Shown here piece after piece: positions 6,377 to 14,735 of a stretch of 64,000 bases of DNA. Position 1 is the first letter of the stretch, and each line of letters opens with the position of its first letter. The DNA comes from Mariprofundus sp. NF. GTDB taxonomy: Bacteria; Pseudomonadota; Zetaproteobacteria; Mariprofundales; Mariprofundaceae. The position numbers and the translations under genes were made by a program. A model generated the notes under the pieces. The model had not been told where the DNA came from, searched no databases, and worked only from the letters and a program-made list of their open reading frames with translations. The DNA lies in NCBI RefSeq assembly GCF_013387455.1, contig NZ_VWNC01000011.1, positions 1 to 64,000 of the forward strand, read 5' to 3'.

Positions 6377-8587
6377 ATGCATATATCCAAAGCTAGCTTG
6401 GTGAATTATCGAAATTTTTCCAATACGAGTTTCTTTTTCAATAAAGGAGTGAACACGGTCATTGGTGAGAATGCTTCGGGGAAAACCAATCTTTTCAGAG
6501 CAATCCGACTATTGCTAGATGATTCAATGCCTCGCTCAGTCATCAAGCTTGATGAAAAGGATTTTTTTAGAGGACTGGGTGATTGGCGCGGTCATTGGAT
6601 TATCATCAGCTTGGAGTTTGATGAAATCTCCCAAGATGAATCGATTCAAGCGCTATTCCTCCATGGTCTAGGAAATATTGAAGGAGAAACAGTTAGTAGA
6701 GCAACCTACAATTTAATCTTTCGACCTAATGCATCGGTTCGAAGTGAGCTATCTCAACTTACGTTAGGAGATACCGTAGGTCTTGGACTCATACTTGGAA
6801 GACTAAGTCTTGATGACTATGAGGCTGTTGTAACGGGGAAAAGCAGTGCTGATTTTAACGATTCAAGTGTCTACAAACGTCTCGTTGGAGACTTTGTAGG
6901 TGTCCAGTTCCCCGCCCAACTAGATCCCCCCGAAATTGGAAGTAGAATGCCTCCAATTTTATCCATGAGTAAAGAAGTGTCTTTCACCTTTATTCAAGCA
7001 TTAAGAGATGTCGTTTCAGACTTTCATAACAATCGACGGAACCCTTTATTGACCCTTCTGAAAAGAAAAAGTGGTGAAGTCGACCCAGCCGAATTCGGTC
7101 CGATTGCGAATCAAGTAGATGTCTTGAATAGTTCAATTGAAGCTCTGTCTGACGTAATTGAAATTCGGGGTGACATCCATACCACCATCAATAACACAGT
7201 GGGTGATGCCTACTCACCAGTCTCCTTGTCGATTAAATCTGATCTCTCAGATGAAGCAGAACAGTTATTTCAATCTTTGAAATTGTTTATTGCAGAATCT
7301 GATGATGGGCACGAGGGCGCTATTCATGAGATGAGTTTGGGCGGAGCAAATTTGATTTACCTGACACTTAAGTTGCTTGAATTTAAGTATCAAAAGGCTA
7401 ATCAGTCTATTGCAAACTTTTTAATAGTTGAGGAGCCAGAAGCTCATATCCATACTCATATTCAGAAGTCTTTATTCGATAAGATTAATTATACAAATGC
7501 GCAAGTAATTTACTCAACACACTCATCTCATATTTCAGAGGTTAGTAATGTAAAAAGCGTCAATGTTATAGGTAAGGTCGATGGAAAATGTGAAGCATTT
7601 CAACCAGCAGCAGGATTATTGCCAAATCAAATCGGAAGCGTTCAACGCTATCTAGATGCTATTCGGAGTAATTTGCTTTTTGCTAGAAGCGTAGTGCTCG
7701 TAGAAGGCGATGCGGAAGAAATATTAATCCCCATTTTAATCAAAAAAGTGATGGGTGTCAGTCTCGATGAGCTGGGTATCAGTCTAGTGAATATCCGGAG
7801 TACTGGTTTTGAAAATGTTGCTTTGTTATTCCATGATGATCGGATTAGAAAGAAGTGCAGTATTATTACTGATCTGGATGAAACTTTTTTTGATACCACT
7901 GAAATTGTTGGAGACACCAACGCTGTAAAGAGTGCAAAAAAAAGAGCACTGGGTTCTCGCGCCTCTGGCATTGCTAGAAAGGCAGCTCTTGATGCATTCT
8001 GCAATGGTAACACTTGGGTTAGACCATTTTATGCCCCACATACATTCGAAGTTGATTTCATTGCAGTTGGGAATAGTAAGAGTCTTGTTAGTATTTTACC
8101 GGATGTCTATGTAGATACTACTACCATTGCCACATCAGAGGCTGAACTCGAATCAGGTGACATTGCAATATTTGGAAAGCGTGCTCTAACGATGGCGAAC
8201 CATTCAGGGAAAGGATGGTTTGCAATATTATTAGGTAAGGCTGTCGACTATAATACGATTATTCCAGAGTATATTGTAAACGCGATATTTTTTGCACATG
8301 CACATATCAGCAATGATGTTATTTTCAAAATTCTGAACCACCGTTTATTTTTGTTTGCTAAGGAATTAGACGCGAATAGAGCTATGGTGGATGCAGCCAG
8401 AGGGCAAACAGAACAATGGTATTCCAGTTGGGAAACATATATATCAACTAACCGAGCCGCTGTATTGGTATTGTACCCGAAGTTGAAAGGTTTCCGTGAT
8501 GGAGTATTGAATTTCAACCAAATTCGATCCGATATGCTCACACATTTGCCTAATGATAAAATCAACCCCATTCTTGCAAGGCTCTGA
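6377..8587 (+). CDS. gajA: OLD-family ATPase/Toprim nuclease, GajA-like
   Basis: The 736-residue protein starts with RNFSN and a Walker A GENASGKTN near residue 33. An ABC-type signature SLGGANLIYL (about 320), Walker B FLIVEEPEAHIH (about 350) and the switch STHSSH (about 380) complete the ATPase. A Toprim nuclease follows: VLVEGDAEEILI (about 435) supplies the conserved Glu and IITDLDE (about 495) the DxD metal site. This ATPase-Toprim order defines OLD-family endonucleases. Adjacency to a UvrD-like helicase makes it class 2, the GajA component of Gabija anti-phage systems. GajA from Bacillus is about 580 residues, so this copy has roughly 150 extra, mostly C-terminal. GGAGGG precedes the ATG; the helicase gene starts three bases after the stop. 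Confidence 0.8.
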   Translation: MHISKASLVNYRNFSNTSFFFNKGVNTVIGENASGKTNLFRAIRLLLDDSMPRSVIKLDEKDFFRGLGDWRGHWIIISLEFDEISQDESIQALFLHGLGNIEGETVSRATYNLIFRPNASVRSELSQLTLGDTVGLGLILGRLSLDDYEAVVTGKSSADFNDSSVYKRLVGDFVGVQFPAQLDPPEIGSRMPPILSMSKEVSFTFIQALRDVVSDFHNNRRNPLLTLLKRKSGEVDPAEFGPIANQVDVLNSSIEALSDVIEIRGDIHTTINNTVGDAYSPVSLSIKSDLSDEAEQLFQSLKLFIAESDDGHEGAIHEMSLGGANLIYLTLKLLEFKYQKANQSIANFLIVEEPEAHIHTHIQKSLFDKINYTNAQVIYSTHSSHISEVSNVKSVNVIGKVDGKCEAFQPAAGLLPNQIGSVQRYLDAIRSNLLFARSVVLVEGDAEEILIPILIKKVMGVSLDELGISLVNIRSTGFENVALLFHDDRIRKKCSIITDLDETFFDTTEIVGDTNAVKSAKKRALGSRASGIARKAALDAFCNGNTWVRPFYAPHTFEVDFIAVGNSKSLVSILPDVYVDTTTIATSEAELESGDIAIFGKRALTMANHSGKGWFAILLGKAVDYNTIIPEYIVNAIFFAHAHISNDVIFKILNHRLFLFAKELDANRAMVDAARGQTEQWYSSWETYISTNRAAVLVLYPKLKGFRDGVLNFNQIRSDMLTHLPNDKINPILARL

Positions 8588-8590
8588 TCA

Positions 8591-10384
8591 ATGTTTATGT
8601 GGAATGATAGTGACCTGAATGATGAACAGGTAGAGGCCATTGAGGAGGAAAAGAGCGTTTTCTTGGTGGCGTGCCCTGGTAGTGGAAAAACAAGAACGCT
8701 GACCTACAAAATAGCTCGCGAGCTATCAAAACTGAAAGAAGAAAAGAAATGGGTGGTAGCCATAACGTACACTCATAGAGCTGCTGATGAGATACATGAG
8801 CGCATTGAAATGCTTGGGGTGGACACTTCAAAGCTTTGGATTGGCACAATTCATTCTTTTTGTTTGGAGTGGATATTAAAACCTTATGGTATTTATCACG
8901 ACTCATTGAAGTATGGATTTAGGGTGATCAATTCCCATGACACAGAACAGAAAATTACTGAACTATGCTTACCTTTCCGAAACCCTAAAATAACAGTTTG
9001 GAACTGTGGCCATCATTACACATCAACGGAACGAGTTCTGACTTGTAGCGCTGTTCAAAGACCATATGTCGAAAATATTCTGGATCAGTATTGTGCGAAC
9101 TTGCACGATAATCAGCAAGTAGATTTCGAACAGATATTGTTGTTTGCTTACGAGTTAATTGTTCAGCACTCATCAATTAGCAAGCTACTTAGTTCATTGT
9201 TTTCTTACATATTGGTGGATGAGTATCAAGACACTAAAGAAATACAATATAGGATTGTAGCTGAAATTATAAAAGCGGGTCAGGGGAGGGTTAAGTCGTT
9301 CATTGTTGGTGACCCCAATCAAGCAATCTACGGATCTCTTGGTGGTTATGCGATTACAGCTAGAGAATTTCAAGCGATGGCAAATATTGAACAAAGAGAG
9401 ATGAGTCTATCGCTCAACTATCGTAGTTCAAATCGTATTGTTGAATATTTTAGTCACTACAACGTTTATGATACGTCTATATCGGCGGAAGGTGAATTCA
9501 GTGACTTCCCAAGTGTGATTACATTTGACACATTAACAGAAAAGAGTGAATTGGTAGAAATGCTAACTCAACTTATTCGACACCAAATTGAAGTGGAGGG
9601 TGTACCTCAAAATGAAATTTGTATTTTGGCCCCGCAGTGGATCTTCTTAGCTAGTATGACTCGAAGTCTGATGACTGCTTTACCCGAATATAGTTTTGAT
9701 GGCCCTGGTATGGTTCCCTTTACTCGTGATATTGATAACTTTTGGTACAAGTTAACGAGGATCATTTTATCCGAGCCATCTCCAACGATGTATGTTCGTC
9801 GTTTGCGATGGGCTGGTGAGGTATTATCATCATTAGAAGATGCAAATGTTGATATATCTAGCATCTCTAGGCGGATGTTACTTAGGGAATGTAACACGAT
9901 AATGCTGGCTGAGCAGGATGGCCTTGAGTACCTAGAGCAGTTTATGGATCAATTGTTCGAACGATTAAATATTGATTATAGCGATTTCCCTTCCCTTGTT
10001 GAGCATCACGATGCATTTTTTTCAAGTTCACGTGCTCGAATTCAACGTATCCAGAAAGAGGGCACTACGTTTATCAATACAATTGATGCATTTCGTAAAG
10101 TATTCGAAAGTCGAAGTGGAATAACAGTCTCTACAATCCATGGAATAAAAGGTGGAGAATTCGATGTTGTTATAGCTTATGCCTTGCTTCAAGGATTGGT
10201 GCCTTATTCTGGCAATTCAAATGATAGTGCGAAGAAATTACTCTATGTGATTGGTTCCAGGGCTAGAAAGCACTTACATCTAATTTCAGAGAGAGGGCGA
10301 CGAGATGCGTACACTAGGACAGAACGCATTCCTACAGAAGTTTTGAACGCCTGTAGCTTTGACTACGATGGGGAGCGTCCTTAA
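8591..10384 (+). CDS. gajB: UvrD-like superfamily 1 helicase, GajB-like
   Basis: The 597-residue protein shows the SF1 helicase motifs in order: Walker A ACPGSGKTRTL (about 28), ITYTHRAADEI (Ia), LVDEYQDT (II), VGDPNQAIYGSLGG (III), LNYRSSNRIVEYF (IV), VSTIHGIKGGEFDVV (V) and LLYVIGSRARKHL (VI). It belongs to the UvrD/Rep/PcrA group and is predicted to translocate on DNA. As partner of the OLD nuclease three bases upstream it corresponds to GajB, which in studied Gabija systems works in a complex with GajA. Usual GajB proteins are nearer 490 residues, so this one is longer. A general repair helicase is less likely because of the tight coupling and island setting. Confidence 0.8.
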   Translation: MFMWNDSDLNDEQVEAIEEEKSVFLVACPGSGKTRTLTYKIARELSKLKEEKKWVVAITYTHRAADEIHERIEMLGVDTSKLWIGTIHSFCLEWILKPYGIYHDSLKYGFRVINSHDTEQKITELCLPFRNPKITVWNCGHHYTSTERVLTCSAVQRPYVENILDQYCANLHDNQQVDFEQILLFAYELIVQHSSISKLLSSLFSYILVDEYQDTKEIQYRIVAEIIKAGQGRVKSFIVGDPNQAIYGSLGGYAITAREFQAMANIEQREMSLSLNYRSSNRIVEYFSHYNVYDTSISAEGEFSDFPSVITFDTLTEKSELVEMLTQLIRHQIEVEGVPQNEICILAPQWIFLASMTRSLMTALPEYSFDGPGMVPFTRDIDNFWYKLTRIILSEPSPTMYVRRLRWAGEVLSSLEDANVDISSISRRMLLRECNTIMLAEQDGLEYLEQFMDQLFERLNIDYSDFPSLVEHHDAFFSSSRARIQRIQKEGTTFINTIDAFRKVFESRSGITVSTIHGIKGGEFDVVIAYALLQGLVPYSGNSNDSAKKLLYVIGSRARKHLHLISERGRRDAYTRTERIPTEVLNACSFDYDGERP

Positions 10385-10581
10385 AATCAACTCTTTCAAT
10401 ATGTTCAAGTCTTATATCCACAATCAATCACGGCCAGATAAGGGCATGTGACTTTGTAAATTTTTCCTGAATGAGTACTATTAAAATGCTATGTGATGAC
10501 ATCAATTCTACGGTATAATTTACGGTATATATCATTAATAATAAAATAATATCATTTAATATTAAGTGTTTATGTGGCTAA
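10385..10581. other. AT-rich right margin of the island
   Basis: About 200 bases after the helicase gene are strongly AT-rich (for example around 10500-10570) and contain no open frame of note. The composition changes at the tRNA-like sequence that follows. Confidence 0.4.
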
Positions 10582-10604
10582 TTCGAGTCCCTGAAGCGCC
10601 ACCA
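10582..10604 (+). other. tRNA 3'-end copy, probable attR of the island
   Basis: TTCGAGTCCCTG then AAGCGCCACCA reads exactly as a tRNA T-loop, the 3' side of the T-stem, the acceptor strand, a discriminator A and an encoded CCA. The expected T-stem 5' strand (CAGGG) is absent: upstream bases are GGCTAA. So this is only the 3' portion, as left when an island integrates into a tRNA gene. The intact tRNA should lie at the left end of the island with a 5' acceptor strand near GGCGCTT. Its identity cannot be read here. Confidence 0.7.
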
Positions 10605-10610
10605 ACAAAG

Positions 10611-10645
10611 AAAGGGCAGAGTAACTTAATGTTACTCTGCCCTTT
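10611..10645 (+). terminator. Strong intrinsic terminator after the tRNA remnant
   Basis: AAAGGGCAGAGTAAC (10611-10625) pairs perfectly with GTTACTCTGCCCTTT (10631-10645) around a TTAAT loop. The stem ends in TTT. It was probably the terminator of the original tRNA gene, now separated from the promoter by the island. Confidence 0.75.
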
Positions 10646-10715
10646 CGCGTTAGGCCTGTATCAACTAAACAACTGACCTCATATCACTTCAATGACTACG
10701 TCAGGTTTTTCTATT

Positions 10716-10760
10716 ACCATCATATTTGATCGAAAAGGCCGCCACGGGTATGATGGTTTT
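10716..10760 (+). terminator. Terminator-like hairpin with large loop
   Basis: ACCATCATA (10716-10724) pairs with TATGATGGT (10749-10757), followed by a run of T. The 24-base loop is large for a terminator. It lies in the leader region before the TonB operon, so an attenuator is an alternative. Confidence 0.4.
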
Positions 10761-10917
10761 TTGACGATTTATTGAGAATTTGTTGAAAATAAAGGGTTTT
10801 CCTTGTCCCCCATATGGGGGATTGAAGAATCTGGCGGTGCGATCAGGCTTCCCATTCGTCTCGGAAGTTGCGAGACAGGTTCAGTGTCGATCGGTATTCA
10901 TTATTTTAGGGAGAGTA

Positions 10918-11040
10918 ATGTTACCGGTTAACCAGGCAATGAGCCGGGTTATGCAGGAAGCTCCATATGTTTCGAAGAGGATCTTCAGCCGTTTGAGTTT
11001 TTATGCCGATTTGGTGTGGAATGATAACGAGTATGGGTAA
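10918..11040 (+). CDS. Possible 40-residue small protein in the leader
   Basis: ATG at 10918 follows AGGGAGA at ideal spacing and opens 40 codons, from MLPVNQAMSRVMQEAPY to LVWNDNEYG. No family is recognised. It ends 55 bases before the TonB receptor start, with a GATTTGC/GCAAATC hairpin (about 11044-11078) between them, so it could be a leader peptide. The good ribosome site is the main support; chance is not excluded. Confidence 0.3.
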   Translation: MLPVNQAMSRVMQEAPYVSKRIFSRLSFYADLVWNDNEYG

Positions 11041-11095
11041 TGTGATTTGCTTTGATTTTATGTCGATAAAGGCAAATCAGGTTTGGGGAGTAGCT

Positions 11096-13060
11096 ATGGC
11101 AAGAAGCCATTTAATTCTAATTACGATGTTGTTTGGCTGGCTATTGATGCCGTCAGCGTCAGCCGCCGAATTTGAAGGCGCAAATCAGATCAATGATGAC
11201 CTTTCGCTGCTGTTTGAGGAGGATGAACTGTTCATCTCCGCGACTCAGTCAGCGCGCACACTGGGCAAAGCCCCGGCAATCGCCACAGTCATCACCGACC
11301 ACCAGCTGGAGAATATGGGCGCACGCAATATTTTTGATGCGCTGGTCACCGTTCCCGGTTTCGGTTACAGCTACCTGAATACCATCTCGACTGAATCAGA
11401 TATTGAAGTGCGAGGCATCAAATCACGTATGGATAAGGTGCTGTTGATGATTGATGGCCACCGCATCAATAATCCATTCCAAGGGAGTTTTAGCCACCTG
11501 TTTGACGAATTCCCGATTGAGCAGATCAAACGTATCGAGGTGATTCGAGGGCCTGGTTCAGCCCTTTATGGCGCCAACGCTTTTGTCGGTGTGATTAACA
11601 TTATCATGAAAAAACCGGGTGACTTTAAAGGGGTTAAACTTAAAGCCGGTGGCGGCAACAATAGTCGCAGGCATGGCAACCTGTTGTTAGGGCAGGGTGA
11701 TGCAGATGGCGGTGTTGTTGCATCGTATGACCGGCTGGACACCGACGGTAGCAGGCAGTTTGTCGCATCTGATGCGCTGGGTAACAGTGGTTATACGAAC
11801 TTCTGGCGTTCGACTGATACAGCGCACTTGATTGCCAGCATGGATAAGTTCTCATTTTCAGCCCTTTACCTTGATAAACGCCGAGGTACACCGCTTTCCA
11901 TCACCAATATGATCGATACGCGAACCCGTACCAACAATCGACAGGCCTATGGAAACATTCAATACAGAGACCGCCTGGGCAGTGTTGATGTTGAAGCAAG
12001 AGTGGGTGTTGATCAGTTTGAGTGGGACACCGAGTGGCAGATCAATCTGCCCGGTTTTACTACAGGTCATCCACTTCTGAAGAATCGCACCTATTCGGGA
12101 GAGCTGCGGTTACAGTTTGAACCTCTTCAGAGTCACCACCTTACCATGGGTGTTTCTCAGGAGTTCCAGCGCCAGTTCGATGTGCACCATATTGTTAATG
12201 GTGCCGATGTCTCAAATGTTTTTAATCACAATAAACCGGCCAAACGGCAGGTATCGGCAGTTTACCTGCAGGATGAGTGGGAAATCAGAGATGATTTAAT
12301 CCTGACTGCTGGTGTCCGCTTTGATCACTATAGCGACTTCGGCAATACGACCAATCCGAGATTAGCTCTGGTCTGGTCTGCCAATGATAATCTCGATATC
12401 AAACTACTCTATGCCACAGCTTTTCGCGCGCCGAGTTTTATTGAGATGTACGAAATCAATAACCCGGCATCGGTAGGCAATCCGAATCTAATACCGGAGA
12501 AAATGCAGACCTTTGAAGCAGGCCTTGTGTGGAAGCTGACACATAATTACCAGCTGAGCGCGAATCTGTTTCATAATCGTTTCACCGAACGAATTGTACC
12601 AACGACGCCATTAACGATTAACTCTGGTGGAGCAACGATTTGGGGTGGAGAGGTTGAGCTTAAAGCTGATTGGCAAGAGTATCTCTATGGATATTTGAAC
12701 TACTCCTATCAGAAATCGAAAGATAATCAGACGCAGCTAATATTGCCGAATGTACCTCAGCATCGGATCCGAGTCGGGGCTAATGCAGGCCTGTTTGATG
12801 ATTGGGTAAATATCAATGCTGCTCTGCGCTGGGATGGTAAACGTGGACGTGGAGCCGGGGACACTAGGGCAGCTATGCCTGCAACTACTGTGGTCGATCT
12901 GGGGGTTTCCACAGAGAGGCTGATGAAAGGGCTTACACTCTCATTCAAAGCGCACAACCTTTTCAATACGAAAAATTATGACCCATCACCGGTAACGGTT
13001 GCCAATGGTTATCCTCGGCCTGGACGCACACTGCTAGCTGAGGCGGAGTATAAATTCTGA
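11096..13060 (+). CDS. TonB-dependent outer-membrane receptor
   Basis: The start at 11096 is chosen because GGGGAG lies eight bases upstream and a normal signal peptide follows (MARSHLILITMLFGWLLM, cut near ASAA); an upstream in-frame start at 11003 would bury that signal. The 654-residue product has a plug domain (GKAPAIATVITDHQLENMG, DIEVRGIKSRMDKVLLMIDG, RIEVIRGPGSALYGANAFVGVINII) and a beta barrel ending in YKF with the terminal Phe of outer-membrane proteins. Such receptors import scarce ligands, using energy from TonB-ExbBD, which is not in the window. The substrate is unknown. Its stop overlaps the next start (TGATG), making it the first gene of a six-gene operon, so it probably imports the compound the operon handles. 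Confidence 0.85.
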   Translation: MARSHLILITMLFGWLLMPSASAAEFEGANQINDDLSLLFEEDELFISATQSARTLGKAPAIATVITDHQLENMGARNIFDALVTVPGFGYSYLNTISTESDIEVRGIKSRMDKVLLMIDGHRINNPFQGSFSHLFDEFPIEQIKRIEVIRGPGSALYGANAFVGVINIIMKKPGDFKGVKLKAGGGNNSRRHGNLLLGQGDADGGVVASYDRLDTDGSRQFVASDALGNSGYTNFWRSTDTAHLIASMDKFSFSALYLDKRRGTPLSITNMIDTRTRTNNRQAYGNIQYRDRLGSVDVEARVGVDQFEWDTEWQINLPGFTTGHPLLKNRTYSGELRLQFEPLQSHHLTMGVSQEFQRQFDVHHIVNGADVSNVFNHNKPAKRQVSAVYLQDEWEIRDDLILTAGVRFDHYSDFGNTTNPRLALVWSANDNLDIKLLYATAFRAPSFIEMYEINNPASVGNPNLIPEKMQTFEAGLVWKLTHNYQLSANLFHNRFTERIVPTTPLTINSGGATIWGGEVELKADWQEYLYGYLNYSYQKSKDNQTQLILPNVPQHRIRVGANAGLFDDWVNINAALRWDGKRGRGAGDTRAAMPATTVVDLGVSTERLMKGLTLSFKAHNLFNTKNYDPSPVTVANGYPRPGRTLLAEAEYKF

Positions 13061-13938
13061 TGCCAACCTTTTTTCCACCGCGGCCGAAACGGGAATCTAT
13101 TCGCACAACGATCTGTCATGAAACATCTTCTGAAACCAATCCGTTTGTTGCCGAAAAGACTCTCTGGCACGGCTACGCTGCCGAGAAGCTGAGTGCAAAT
13201 TATGGTTGGACTGAGATGCTGTTTCTTATGTCTCAGGGCGAATTGCCTACACCTGAGCAGAACCTGTTACTCAATAAGGTTATGGCTTTTTTAGCTAATC
13301 CCGGTCCTCGAGATGCAGCTGTACGGGCTGCGATGAACTGCGGAATAGGAAAAACGCCGTTACCAACGATTTTGACTACGGGGCTTACCGTAAGAGGTGG
13401 TATGGCGGAAGGCGGAATGCACATTGAGGCGGCTATGCGCTTACTGAATGGGCAACTGCCTGCAAATGAAAGTCGCTCTAATCACAAATCCACCTATGCG
13501 AAACAACTTATCCACGATTACCGGACGTTCTGGAACGATCACAAGGATGATGAAATCATACCCTGGCCTGAAATACCTCCCGGGTTTGGTCTTTATTATG
13601 GGGAGCGAGACAGAAGGGCTGAGAAGTTAATGACCTTGATTTACGGATTCGAAGGTGAAGCATTGGCTTTAGCACGATCAATTGAATTGATATTGTCAGA
13701 AGAAAAAACTCCGGTTTATCTTTCATTGCCCGGAGTGATTGCAGCCGTGTTAAGTGATCTTGGATTTAGTCCTGAACATGGTGCCGGTATTTACATGATT
13801 GCTGGTTCGGCAGGGATTCTCGCTCATGGGGTTGAACAACTACCTCGCAACTGGAACGAATACCCTTTTTGGGCTGACCCATCATATTATAACTATGAAG
13901 GCCCTGAACCTACGAAAAAAGTAGGAAGTGAAAAATGA
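13060..13938 (+). CDS. Citrate-synthase-fold protein A (citryl-CoA lyase-like)
   Basis: The 292-residue protein resembles the small citryl-CoA lyase-like branch of the citrate synthase family: WHGYAAEKL, LFLMSQGELPTPEQ, LANPGPRDAAVRAAMNCGIG and DLGFSPEHGAGIYMIAGSAG are in family order. The canonical catalytic residues look lost. The HGG histidine position reads AEGGM, the GFGH signature reads PGFGLYY, and the NVD aspartate position reads SLPGV. Only the Arg after GFGx (RDRRAE) remains. Comparison is from memory of citrate synthase (His274, His320, Asp375 in the pig enzyme). It overlaps genes on both sides (TGATG and ATGA) and is followed by a second such protein, suggesting a heteromer. The base composition looks somewhat more AT-rich than that of the flanking genes. 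Confidence 0.65.
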   Translation: MPTFFPPRPKRESIRTTICHETSSETNPFVAEKTLWHGYAAEKLSANYGWTEMLFLMSQGELPTPEQNLLLNKVMAFLANPGPRDAAVRAAMNCGIGKTPLPTILTTGLTVRGGMAEGGMHIEAAMRLLNGQLPANESRSNHKSTYAKQLIHDYRTFWNDHKDDEIIPWPEIPPGFGLYYGERDRRAEKLMTLIYGFEGEALALARSIELILSEEKTPVYLSLPGVIAAVLSDLGFSPEHGAGIYMIAGSAGILAHGVEQLPRNWNEYPFWADPSYYNYEGPEPTKKVGSEK

Positions 13939-14735
13939 GTTGGAATGAATTTTCTGAGCAACGTGACCGTGTTACATCCAAGTCAGGTGGGTGGACTATC
14001 GGAGGAGATGCGACGCTTCATGGTTTTAACCTTCATCAAGAATTGGCATCTAGAGCAACGTGGATGCAAACAATGGTATTGTCAGCAACGGGACAATTTG
14101 TATCAGCAAAGCAAGCTCAGTTGATCGAAACTGCCTTCATCATGACAGGGTACCCTGACCCTCGCCTTTGGTGTAACCGAGTGGCCTCTCTTGCGGGATC
14201 AGCAAAATGTACTGCTACCGCTTCTTTTGCAGCTGGAATCGCCAGTGCTGAAGCAAGCTTGTATGGAAGACAATCTGATTACAAGGCGGCGTGTCTGTTA
14301 CTGAATGCCAAGCGAATCTATGACGCGGATGGCAAAGAAGGACTATCATTATTTATTCAGTCGCAACTTCAAGAAAAACGCATTGTGTATGGCTTTGGTC
14401 GCCCCTTGCTTCGAGGTGATGAACGAATTGCTCCCTTATCAGCGGCGGCAGCAAAGCTTGGCATTGATGATGGAAATTATCTCTCAGTTGCTATGGAAAT
14501 AGAGCAGTTGTTGCGGAAATACAAAATGATCATTAATTACGGCGGCTACATGATGGCTCGCTTCCTTGATATGGGGTTCATGCCCAAACAAATCTATAGG
14601 ATGTTGTCATTAGCCTTTTATACAGGTGTTGTTCCTTGTTACATCGAAGCCTTTGAAAACGAGTCAGGGACGTTTCTGCCGATTGCCTGTGAGGACATCC
14701 TCTATGAAGGCGTAGAGGAGCGAGAGCTACCCTGA
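13935..14735 (+). CDS. Citrate-synthase-fold protein B
   Basis: This 266-residue protein is a second, shorter relative of the citrate synthase/citryl-CoA lyase family. DPRLWCNRVASLAGSAKC, SFAAGIASAEASLYG and YGFGRPLLRGDERI align with the large and small domains. In the GFGH signature the His is Arg, and the NVDG segment reads INYGG, so the catalytic Asp is Gly. The Arg of the DPR motif survives as DER. It is coupled to protein A by an ATGA overlap and to the thiamine enzyme by TGATG. Citrate synthases act as dimers, so A and B may pair. Either they catalyse a different reaction, or they bind a CoA ester or carboxylate without the classical chemistry. The product cannot be deduced. Confidence 0.6.
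   Translation: MSWNEFSEQRDRVTSKSGGWTIGGDATLHGFNLHQELASRATWMQTMVLSATGQFVSAKQAQLIETAFIMTGYPDPRLWCNRVASLAGSAKCTATASFAAGIASAEASLYGRQSDYKAACLLLNAKRIYDADGKEGLSLFIQSQLQEKRIVYGFGRPLLRGDERIAPLSAAAAKLGIDDGNYLSVAMEIEQLLRKYKMIINYGGYMMARFLDMGFMPKQIYRMLSLAFYTGVVPCYIEAFENESGTFLPIACEDILYEGVEERELP

Noticed and set aside
6377-10384. PARIS or retron-type system instead of Gabija
   Set aside because: The partner has full UvrD helicase motifs, not a DUF4435 or reverse transcriptase, and the Toprim domain is in the ATPase protein.
10582-10604. Complete tRNA gene
   Set aside because: Only the T-loop to CCA part is present; upstream bases cannot form the T-stem, D-arm or anticodon arm.
10780-10917. Longer version of the leader micro-frame
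   Set aside because: The 5' part lacks a ribosome site and crosses hairpins; only the part from 10918 has start support.
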